From Phytophthora sp. 'mugwort' (lineage: Eukaryota > Oomycota > Peronosporomycetes > Peronosporales > Peronosporaceae), in assembly GCA_033558025.1 (NCBI GenBank), contig JAUCEF010000012.1, forward strand, positions 2,046,001 through 2,110,000: a stretch of 64,000 nucleotides of DNA. The letters are read 5' to 3'. The notes under the pieces are model-generated. The model made no database searches and was not told where the DNA came from. It was given only the letters and a program-made list of their open reading frames with translations. The translations under genes were made by a program, and so were the position numbers. Positions 45,030 to 54,597 of the stretch are shown piece by piece. How positions within the stretch are numbered: position 1 is the stretch's first letter; each line of letters begins with the position of its first letter.

Positions 45030-47745
45030 TCAATGCGAACACGCGTGGATTCCGAGGGACGCCGTCAGATCCGTGTGGCGCGGTCCTGGCAGTGCCTTGG
45101 TCATGATGTCCGCCAGCATGATAGAAGTCTCGCAGTACTCGAGCTTGACTTCGCCGCGCTTGACCTCATCACGGATGTGATGGTACTTGATGTCGATGTG
45201 CTTGGCGCGACCATGGTTCACTGGGTTCTTCGTCATCTTGATGCACGACTGGTTGTCTTCGCGGATCTTGAGCTCGGGTCCAGTCTCGTTGGCAGCCGCC
45301 AAAATCTCGCATAGCAGGCGATGAATCCACTTGCCTTCTTGGATCGCCAGACTGAGCGCGATGTATTCCGCCTCGCTCGTAGACAACGAAACACTTGACT
45401 GCTTCTTGCTTCCCCAGCTCACTGGCGCACCCATCAGCATGAACGTGTAGCCGGAAGTCGACTTGCGGTCCGCGAGGTCGCCAGCCCAGTCCGCATCCGA
45501 ATACCCACGAAAGTCGATCTTGTTGCCTGGCTTGAAACAGATTCCATGCGTCTTGGTGCCTTGTAGATAGCGAAAAATGCGCTTGACCGCAACCCAGTGT
45601 TCCTCTTGGGGGTTCTCCATGAAGCGCGATACATAGCCTACTGCGTACGCGATATCCGGGCGAGTAGCAGTCATCAAGTGCATGAGGGCACCCACAGCTT
45701 CGCGAAACGGAGCGTTCACCTTGGTCGCTGCGTCACTTGGAACCAGTCGAGTGCTCATGTCTACCGGACTCACCACAGCCTTGCACTCGTCCATACCGAA
45801 ACGCTTCAGGATATCATCCACATAACGCCGCTGGCACATCGTCACGCTGCCGTCCGGGCCATCCACCAGCTCGATTCCAAGGACGAACACACACTTGCCA
45901 CTGTCAGTCATTTCGAAGCGTGTCTTGAGGTCGTTCTTCGTGCGTGAGATCAGCTCGGGTGAACTTCCGGTGACCAACACATCGTCCACGTAGACCAGCA
46001 CGAGCACACAGTGGCCATCGACAACCTTGATGTAGAGGCACGGGTCGAAGGCTGAAACTTGAAAACCGATAGAACACACGAATTCGTCGAAGGTCTCGTT
46101 CCATACGCGCGAAGCTTGCTTGAGACCGTAAATCGCCTTGACCAATTCCAGGCAGTCGAAATCACCATCCAGCTCGACGCCTTCAGGAACCACGCAGAAC
46201 ACCAACTCCTTCATGACGTCGTACAGAAATGCCGTTACCACGTCGAGTTGGTCGAGGGGCCAGTCGAAATACTTGGCAATCGCGATGACCATGCGCAGCG
46301 TCACGTACTTGACCACGGGCGAGAACGTCTCCGTGTAGTCGATGCCGTACTTTTGCTTGAAACCCTTGGCCACCAGGCGCGCCTTGTACTTCTCGATCGA
46401 TCCGTCGGCTTTGCGCTTAATCTTGAACACCCACTTGGTACCGATGGCGCTTTGTCCGCTGGGCAACTTGGCAGCACGAAACACACCACGAAGTCGCATC
46501 GACTTTAACTCAGCACGAATCGCCTTGCGCCAGTGCAATTGGTCCGGGCCGTTGACCGCTTCTTGGAATATCGACGGCTCCGATAAGTCCACGGCTGCTT
46601 CGACCGCGTTGGCACTTGCACGCCAAAACACAGATGGAGTCGATTCTTCATCTTGGTCTCTAGACTTTTCTTCTTCATCTGCGTCTGTTCGGTGCGAAGG
46701 GGAGTCGTTCGGTGCACTTGCTTCTTCCAGTCCAGGTCGATGACGCACAGCGCGCGGTCTTCTGGCAGCTTCATCTTCGTCACTCGGGCGGCTCTTGCGC
46801 TTCCCTGCCTGTTTGTACTCCGTCTGGCGCGGACCATCATCGTCGATGTCGAGCGAGTCGAAGTCCAGGTCGTCGACATCTTCATCAGAAATCGACGGTG
46901 AAAATCCAAAGGTTGATTCATCGAAGTTGACATCGCGACTGATGACCACCTGCCCCGCCTCGATGTCATAAAGTCGATACGCCTTGGACACTTCTTCGTA
47001 ACCCAGAAACAATCCGGCGCGAGCCTTGGGATCCCACTTGAGCCGCTTCTCCTTCGGAGTCAGGATGTACGTCCGACAGCCGAAACACGCATGTGCTTCA
47101 CACTCGGCTTGGACTTGTAGACGATCTCGAACGGAGTCTTGTGCTCGATCTTGGGTGACGGCAGGCGGTTCTTCACATAGATGGCCGTCATCGCCGCCTC
47201 AGCCCAGAAGCACTTGTCCAGCTTGGCGTGATGCAACATGCTGCGGCCGATCGTGACGATAGTTCGGATGGCTCGCTCTGCCGTGCCGTTCGTCTGGTGC
47301 GCGTACGGAACCGTGGTTTGCTGCTCGATGCCTTCGTCTTCGTAAAAATCCTTGAGCGAGTTAGTCGCAAACTCACGAGCTCCGTCGTGCCGCACAAACT
47401 TGACCTTCTTGCCGAACTGCTTCTGCACCTTCATGATGTACGTCTTGATGCAGTCTTCGATCTCCGACTTGGCACGCAGGCAGAAACCCTTCATGCATCC
47501 GCTGGCTTCGTCCACGATCAGGAGCAGGTACTTGCTACCGCCAAGCGAGTTTTCCTCCATGGGTCCGCAGATGTCAAAGTGGAGCAGCTCAAATGTGTCG
47601 TAGCGACGCTTGTCACGGTTGCTTGGGAATGGTTTTTGGACCATTTTGCCTTGCTGGCAACCACGACACACACTTGGTCCACTCGACTTGGAAGGTGCTT
47701 TCGCGTCCTTGATCATATTGGTGTCGACCATCTTGCGAAGAACCT
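45030..47745 (-). pseudogene. Copia Gag-Pol, element J, 5'-truncated and frameshifted
   Basis: Covers the integrase zinc domain to the C-terminal end; Gag and protease are missing because the body is cut at AACCT (47741-47745) by the next LTR. One base is lost in the A run at about 47082-47085 (CCGAAACACG instead of CCGAAAACACG), which shifts the frame at [10 protein letters not shown] in the integrase C-terminus. The RT/RNase H part, 45030-47012, is open with YVDD and SDADWAGD intact. Private substitutions: SEPSIFQEAV and FLYDVMKE. Same sequence as the left part of K, as far as I compared. Confidence 0.92.
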
Positions 47746-48088
47746 TGATAAAGGTGTTAAGGTCTTGAAGCGAGGCTTGGGTTGAGCGGAGGGAGTTCTG
47801 CACTTGGGTGCGGGGACCGGAGTGAAGACCACTTGAGCTGAAGAAGGAAGATTCGAAAGTGATTGATTTATCGGAGCTTACACTACCTAGTCTACCACAT
47901 AGATATGCAGCCCTGCATCCAATCATTTGGTGCATCCAATCACCAACACTCCGCACTCGTCCAATCATCCTACTCGTCTAATCATCGGTTGCGTAAACAA
48001 CGTACCGTAAACATCGCGGGATCGTGTTGGACCGGTTCGGGTTAACCGGTTACTGGTACACAGTACCAAAACCTGGCAACCCTCAATA
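47746..48088 (-). repeat. A-type LTR at the left of tandem unit 2
   Basis: 343 bp, the same GGTGTTAAGG variant as the LTR 3066 bp to the left; acts as 3' LTR of element K. Confidence 0.93.
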
Positions 48089-48095
48089 CGCCCCC

Positions 48096-51000
48096 TCAAT
48101 GCGAACACGCGTGGATTCCGAGGGACGCCGTCAGATCCGTGTGGCGCGGTCCTGGCAGTGCCTTGGTCATGATGTCCGCCAGCATGATAGAAGTCTCGCA
48201 GTACTCGAGCTTGACTTCGCCGCGCTTGACCTCATCACGGATGTGATGGTACTTGATGTCGATGTGCTTGGCGCGACCATGGTTCACTGGGTTCTTCGTC
48301 ATCTTGATGCACGACTGGTTGTCTTCGCGGATCTTGAGCTCGGGTCCAGTCTCGTTGGCAGCCGCCAAAATCTCGCATAGCAGGCGATGAATCCACTTGC
48401 CTTCTTGGATCGCCAGACTGAGCGCGATGTATTCCGCCTCGCTCGTAGACAACGAAACACTTGACTGCTTCTTGCTTCCCCAGCTCACTGGCGCACCCAT
48501 CAGCATGAACGTGTAGCCGGAAGTCGACTTGCGGTCCGCGAGGTCGCCAGCCCAGTCCGCATCCGAATACCCACGAAAGTCGATCTTGTTGCCTGGCTTG
48601 AAACAGATTCCATGCGTCTTGGTGCCTTGTAGATAGCGAAAAATGCGCTTGACCGCAACCCAGTGTTCCTCTTGGGGGTTCTCCATGAAGCGCGATACAT
48701 AGCCTACTGCGTACGCGATATCCGGGCGAGTAGCAGTCATCAAGTGCATGAGGGCACCCACAGCTTCGCGAAACGGAGCGTTCACCTTGGTCGCTGCGTC
48801 ACTTGGAACCAGTCGAGTGCTCATGTCTACCGGACTCACCACAGCCTTGCACTCGTCCATACCGAAACGCTTCAGGATATCATCCACATAACGCCGCTGG
48901 CACATCGTCACGCTGCCGTCCGGGCCATCCACCAGCTCGATTCCAAGGACGAACACACACTTGCCACTGTCAGTCATTTCGAAGCGTGTCTTGAGGTCGT
49001 TCTTCGTGCGTGAGATCAGCTCGGGTGAACTTCCGGTGACCAACACATCGTCCACGTAGACCAGCACGAGCACACAGTGGCCATCGACAACCTTGATGTA
49101 GAGGCACGGGTCGAAGGCTGAAACTTGAAAACCGATAGAACACACGAATTCGTCGAAGGTCTCGTTCCATACGCGCGAAGCTTGCTTGAGACCGTAAATC
49201 GCCTTGACCAATTCCAGGCAGTCGAAATCACCATCCAGCTCGACGCCTTCAGGAACCACGCAGAACACCAACTCCTTCATGACGTCGTACAGAAATGCCG
49301 TTACCACGTCGAGTTGGTCGAGGGGCCAGTCGAAATACTTGGCAATCGCGATGACCATGCGCAGCGTCACGTACTTGACCACGGGCGAGAACGTCTCCGT
49401 GTAGTCGATGCCGTACTTTTGCTTGAAACCCTTGGCCACCAGGCGCGCCTTGTACTTCTCGATCGATCCGTCGGCTTTGCGCTTAATCTTGAACACCCAC
49501 TTGGTACCGATGGCGCTTTGTCCGCTGGGCAACTTGGCAGCACGAAACACACCACGAAGTCGCATCGACTTTAACTCAGCACGAATCGCCTTGCGCCAGT
49601 GCAATTGGTCCGGGCCGTTGACCGCTTCTTGGAATATCGACGGCTCCGATAAGTCCACGGCTGCTTCGACCGCGTTGGCACTTGCACGCCAAAACACAGA
49701 TGGAGTCGATTCTTCATCTTGGTCTCTAGACTTTTCTTCTTCATCTGCGTCTGTTCGGTGCGAAGGGGAGTCGTTCGGTGCACTTGCTTCTTCCAGTCCA
49801 GGTCGATGACGCACAGCGCGCGGTCTTCTGGCAGCTTCATCTTCGTCACTCGGGCGGCTCTTGCGCTTCCCTGCCTGTTTGTACTCCGTCTGGCGCGGAC
49901 CATCATCGTCGATGTCGAGCGAGTCGAAGTCCAGGTCGTCGACATCTTCATCAGAAATCGACGGTGAAAATCCAAAGGTTGATTCATCGAAGTTGACATC
50001 GCGACTGATGACCACCTGCCCCGCCTCGATGTCATAAAGTCGATACGCCTTGGACACTTCTTCGTAACCCAGAAACAATCCGGCGCGAGCCTTGGGATCC
50101 CACTTGAGCCGCTTCTCCTTCGGAGTCAGGATGTACGTCCGACAGCCGAAACACGCATGTGCTTCACACTCGGCTTGGACTTGTAGACGATCTCGAACGG
50201 AGTCTTGTGCTCGATCTTGGGTGACGGCAGGCGGTTCTTCACATAGATGGCCGTCATCGCCGCCTCAGCCCAGAAGCACTTGTCCAGCTTGGCGTGATGC
50301 AACATGCTGCGGCCGATCGTGACGATAGTTCGGATGGCTCGCTCTGCCGTGCCGTTCGTCTGGTGCGCGTACGGAACCGTGGTTTGCTGCTCGATGCCTT
50401 CGTCTTCGTAAAAATCCTTGAGCGAGTTAGTCGCAAACTCACGAGCTCCGTCGTGCCGCACAAACTTGACCTTCTTGCCGAACTGCTTCTGCACCTTCAT
50501 GATGTACGTCTTGATGCAGTCTTCGATCTCCGACTTGGCACGCAGGCAGAAACCCTTCATGCATCCGCTGGCTTCGTCCACGATCAGGAGCAGGTACTTG
50601 CTACCGCCAAGCGAGTTTTCCTCCATGGGTCCGCAGATGTCAAAGTGGAGCAGCTCAAATGTGTCGTAGCGACGCTTGTCACGGTTGCTTGGGAATGGTT
50701 TTTGGACCATTTTGCCTTGCTGGCAACCACGACACACACTTGGTCCACTCGACTTGGAAGGTGCTTTCGCGTCCTTGATCATATTGGTGTCGACCATCTT
50801 GCGAAGAACCTCGACTGGAGCGTGACCCATACGCGCGTGCAAATCGACCGTCCTTCCACTTGTCGCCGCATTTGCCGATCGCTGAGGTGTGCGAAGCCAG
50901 TAGAGTCCTTGCGCGAAACGTGCATCTCAGTGCCGTCAAATACCACTTGGAACTTGCCATGCTTGTTTATCTGCGGCACTGAAAGCAGATTCTTGCTCAT

Positions 51001-52095
51001 ATTTGGCACGTAAAGCGCGTTCTTGATCTCGATCTCGCGCTCGTCGCCGTTAGGCAGGACCACTCTTTCCACGATGGTCCCCACACCCTTGATGGCAGCC
51101 TTGTTGCCATCGGCCACCGAAAGTTCGCCTTCACTTCGCTCGATTGAATTGGCGAACTTGGACTTGTCGTTGCAAATATGGTGCGTGGCACCGCTGTCGA
51201 CCGCCCACATCCCGGACACATTCTTGTCCGTCGAAACTCCACATTCCAGGGAAACCGCGAACGCCACTCGATCGTAGTCGTTGTCGTAGCCGTCGCTGTC
51301 GTTTCTCCACTGGATGTTGTTGGCCCCGCGTCCACGGCCGTTGCCGCCGCGTCTTGGCCCTCGGTTCTCGTCCTTCTGCTTGGTCCAGCACTTGTCAATG
51401 ACATGCCCCAATTTTCCGCAGTACGTGCATTGGCGAGGCTCACGGTCGGTGTTGAACGCCTTGGCCGCGTTCTCAGTCTTCACCGTCGCCGTCTTCTCGC
51501 CTTGTCGCTTGATGTGCTCGTTCGTGAGCACCTTCACAACGTCTTGCGACCGCAGTTCAGCGCTGCTCATCTCCAAGTTCAGCACGACGTTCTCGTAGCT
51601 CTTGGGGAGGCTGCGCAACAAGCAGATCGCCACGTCCTCGTCCTCCATCTTGGCACCGATGCTGCTGAGCTTGGCGCTGATGTTCAGGACATCATTGCAA
51701 TGATGCAACACATTGCCGCCTTCCGACATCTCCATGCTGAAGAGCTGTCGCTTCAGGTAGATGCGACCAGCCTTCTGCGATCCACCGTACAGCGTCTTCA
51801 AGCGCGTCCACGCGATCCATGCTTCCTCGCAGTCATCGACCACATGATGGTAGTCGGCGTCCATGTGAAGCAACATCAGTCCAGAAGCGATGTTGCTCGA
51901 CTTGACATACTCGTCCTTGGCCCGGGAGTCCGTAAAGGATGGAGACGTTTCCCGATTCACCACATGCCACGTCGACTTGGTCAGGAACACGCCACGCATG
52001 TAGCGGTTCCACGTCGCGTAGTTGTCTCCGTTGAACTTGTCGATGGAGACCTTGGTCGAGACGTCTTGGGCAGAGGACATGGTGCTTGGGCTCAT
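48096..52095 (-). pseudogene. Copia Gag-Pol, element K, two frameshifts
   Basis: Full-span body with the primer-site ATG at 52095. Gag, CCHC knuckle and DSG protease are open. A 40-bp deletion at about 50906, between two GAGTCC copies, shifts the frame after HVSRKDS, just before the integrase zinc domain. The one-base deletion at about 50148-50151 shifts it again at [12 protein letters not shown] and RNase H (48096-50078) are open. Gag has NIASGLML, shared with element L, and [10 protein letters not shown] and ERSEGELS, shared with H and L. Its 5' LTR is the right outer LTR of the block, followed by CATAG. Confidence 0.93.
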
Positions 52096-52099
52096 AACC
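52088..52099 (-). other. Primer binding site of element K
   Basis: GGTTATGAGCCC on minus, next to the right outer LTR; this belongs to the original insertion at CATAG. Confidence 0.85.
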
Positions 52100-52442
52100 T
52101 GATAAAGGTGTTGAGGTCTTGAAGCGAGGCTTGGGTTGAGCGGAGGGAGTTCTGCACTTGGGTGCGGGGACCGGAGTGAAGACCACTTGAGCTGAAGAAG
52201 GAAGATTCGAAAGTGATTGATTTATCGGAGCTTACACTACCTAGTCTACCACATAGATATGCAGCCCTGCATCCAATCATTTGGTGCATCCAATCACCAA
52301 CACTCCGCACTCGTCCAATCATCCTACTCGTCTAATCATCGGTTGCGTAAACAACGTACCGTAAACATCGCGGGATCGTGTTGGACCGGTTCGGGTTAAC
52401 CGGTTACTGGTACACAGTACCAAAACCTGGCAACCCTCAATA
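52100..52442 (-). repeat. 5' LTR of element K, right outer LTR of the block
   Basis: 343 bp, A-type, GGTGTTGAGG form. Followed by CATAG (52443-52447), matching 25123-25127. Confidence 0.95.
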
Positions 52443-52447
52443 CATAG

Positions 52448-53071
52448 AAAAACAATTCCAATGCTCATTCCTGTAGTAGAGTTTCGCAGCTGACTGCTCG
52501 TGTCTCACCCAGAAGGAGGTGCCTCAGGCCATTCAGGTGGCGGGAATCAACGGCTCGGCGACCGGCATGGATCTGCTCCGGCTCGTTATTTGCGAGCGCG
52601 AACTTGAGACTGACCGTCTCACAGGAGACATTTTCCGTGCAGACTGAGCATAAACAAGGCACCAGAGCATACTTAGACATTCTGTAGGCTGGCCTGATGA
52701 CGAGCAGTAGATATGTGACGTGATTTGTATGATCGTGTGTAGAATCCTCCACACTTCGCATGCAATGTTATTGCCCTTCTTCGCGTTAATTCGTTCACGA
52801 TTAGCGGCACGGTACTCTTTCAGAGCTACTAAATTGGCTTCGAGATTGGCGTAATAGCTCTCCATAGCTTTTGCGCTCAGATCTGCTCGGTTCGCATCGC
52901 CATATAGCTTATCGCGAGCCTTTTTTTACTGATCGGCATGAAGCATGGCTGCCTGTTTATGCACTTCGTTTTGTTGATCCAGATTTGCTCAATAGCTCGT
53001 AGATGTTTCGTATCGACAACGTCATACTCCTTGATGAGATCTGTTGTCAAGGAGACGCCTCGAGCAGCTGC
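52448..53071 (-). pseudogene. Unrecognised minus-strand frames, broken
   Basis: Continuation of the DNA that carried the CATAG insertion site. Readable pieces on the minus strand: GVSLTTDLIKEYDVVDTKHL then RAIEQIWINKTKCINRQPCF (about 53060-52900), and after a shift DLSAKAMESYYANLEANLVA then LKEYRAANRERINAKKGNNI and ACEV (about 52880-52760). Another piece, VSLKFALANNEPEQIHAGRR, lies at about 52620-52550. The coherent charged helical segments suggest a decayed protein. I do not recognise it. It may belong with the frames at 24963-25127 and 9942-11625, all of which flank the Harbinger element once the copia insertions are removed. Confidence 0.35.
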
Positions 53072-53354
53072 TGTATACCGGTAGGATACCGGTATGACCT
53101 TCACTCAGTGGCACCTCAATCACTCCGGCGATTACGGGACGATGATTACGATGCACGTGGGTACAAGATTGTGGGTACAAGATGGGCATCGACGTGGCGC
53201 TCTGCGATTGGCTGAAGTAGCTCAGTATCCAGTAGAGAATCCAGTAGAGTGTACCCAGTAGGTAGAACTGTAGGCTTAGAGGTAGCAAGGAGTTTGCGAA
53301 CTAAGGACCTAAATCAATCACTTTGCATTTTGCCATCAAGTGACCAAGCCTTTT
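53072..53354 (+). repeat. Candidate 5' LTR of copia family C
   Basis: The right end is set by the primer site at 53355. The left end is approximate: a sharp change from the minus-strand frame to a segment opening TGTATACCGGTAGGATACCGG, with paired ACCGGT palindromes as in the other copia LTRs. Contains AATCAATCACTTTGCATTTT, like the A-type core promoter. No second copy in the window to confirm the ends. Confidence 0.5.
53318..53334 (+). promoter_or_regulatory. Oomycete Inr plus FPR in the family C LTR
   Basis: TCACTTTGCATTTTGCC is an almost exact fit to the oomycete core promoter (Inr TCAYTYY, one base, FPR CAWTTT). It is the clearest single lineage marker in the window. Confidence 0.75.
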
Positions 53355-53366
53355 GGTTATGAGCCC
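53355..53366 (+). other. Primer binding site of copia family C
   Basis: GGTTATGAGCCC, the same initiator tRNA-Met anticodon complement as in the A and B subfamilies, again containing the first ATG of gag. Confidence 0.85.
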
Positions 53367-54254
53367 AAGCCCCGTCTTCCCTGACCAAGACCCCGACTAC
53401 GCCTTCGCCATGGACGCCACTTCGACTACCGCCCGCATTAACAAGTTCGACGGAACTAACTTCCACACGTGGAAGTTCAAGATGCAGATGGTGCTCGAGG
53501 AGCGCGAACTGTGGGAAGTGACAAGTGGGGAAGTGAAGCTGGAGCACTGCCAGACTGCGGCGGATCAAGCGCTCTTTCGGAAGAAGTCGCGCAAGGCGCT
53601 GGCGATGATCTGTCTCGCGATGGAGGATTCGCAGCTGCCGCTGGTTCGCTCGGCGAGTGGCGCGCATGATGCATGGTCAAGACTGGAAGGACACTTCGAG
53701 AAGAAGAGTTTGGCCAACAAGCTCTTTCTTCGTCGACGTTTCTTCACGCTCATGATGGAGGAAGGTGATGATGTGCTTCATCACATCAACAAGCTCAAGA
53801 CTCTGGCGGAACAGCTCGACGCGGTCGGCGCTCCGGTCAGCGAGGACGACTTGGTGATCACGCTTCTCGGGAGCCTGAGCGAGTCGTATCAGTTCCTGAT
53901 CACGGCGTTGGAGTCAAGATCCGACACGCTGACGTGGGAGCTGGTGACGTCTCGGCTGCTACATGAAGACATGAAGCGCAAGGGGCAGGGTGGCGATGGA
54001 GATGGCGCCGCGCCTGGCCAGGCGTTCATGATGAGGGACAACAAGCATAAGGGCCGACCGTCGAAGAAGAACGGCGCGTGCCACAACTGCGGCAAGCATG
54101 GACATTGGATCGCGGAGTGTCCCTCGCGGATCCATGACAACACGGAACGGCAGCGCTCGCAGCGTGCCAACGTCGCGCGTGAGGACGACTCCGGCGACTA
54201 TCTCTTCTTCGTCGACGGCGATGGCGATGCGGCCATGGCAGCGTCGGCGAGTGG
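53359..54254 (+). pseudogene. Copia Gag, family C, cut by element N
   Basis: Gag of a copia family clearly different from the others: ARINKFDGTNFHTWKFKMQM at the start (compare FNGDNYATW), DAWSRLEGHFEKKSLANKLF, LKTLAEQLDAVGAPVSEDDL, LLGSLSESYQFLITALESR and a CCHC knuckle CHNCGKHGHWIAEC. The first ATG is in the primer site; an in-frame ATG 17 codons on (MDATSTTARIN) is the better match to a copia Gag start. The frame is open for about 298 codons and is interrupted at 54254, after AGTGG, by the LTR of element N, before the protease. The rest of the element should lie right of this window. Confidence 0.88.
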
Positions 54255-54593
54255 TATTGAGGGTTGCCGGGTTTTGGTACTGTGTACCAGTAACCGGTTA
54301 ACCCGAACCGGTCCAACACGATCCCGCGATGTTTACGGTACGTTGTTTACGCCACCTATGATTAGACGAGTAGGATGATTGGACGAACACCGGTGAGTGA
54401 TGGTTGATTAGATGCACTAGGTGATAGGACGCAGGGTCGCGTGTCTATAACAGTCGGGTGTAAGCTCCAACAATTCAATCACTTTCGAATCTTCATTCTA
54501 CCCCTCAAGTGCCTTCGCTCCGGTCCCGCCGTCTGCGACGTCCCTCCCTCCGCTTCGTACAAGCTTCGTGTCCAAGATCCATACCTTTCATCA
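54255..54593 (+). repeat. Chimeric A/B LTR, 5' LTR of element N
   Basis: 339 bp. The first 95 bp or so are A-type (TATTGAGGGTTGCCGGG through CGGTACGTTGTTTACG) and the remainder is B-type (GCCACC ... GACGAACACCGGTGAGTG ... CTTTCATCA). The switch lies in a stretch conserved between types. Left flank AGTGG is the predicted target duplication. Confidence 0.92.
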
Positions 54594-54597
54594 GGTT

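Larger units (their letters stand above)
44680..50811 (-). repeat. 3066-bp tandem duplication (two units)
   Basis: Unit 1 is 44680-47745 and unit 2 is 47746-50811. Each is an LTR plus the RT-side three fifths of a copia body, ending at GAAGAACCT. Both share the same one-base frameshift, the same LTR variant and the same private residues ([18 protein letters not shown]). I saw no difference between the units. The third body carries on past 50811 without a break. Confidence 0.88.
25123..52447. mobile_element. 27.3-kb copia block inside one CATAG target duplication
   Basis: CATAG at 25123-25127 precedes a minus-strand LTR and CATAG at 52443-52447 follows another minus-strand LTR. The two outer LTRs are therefore the ends of one original minus-strand insertion. 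Everything between (parts of elements E, F, G, H, I, J, K; ten LTRs in both orientations) arose later by nested insertion, inverted and tandem duplication and LTR recombination. Confidence 0.85.
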
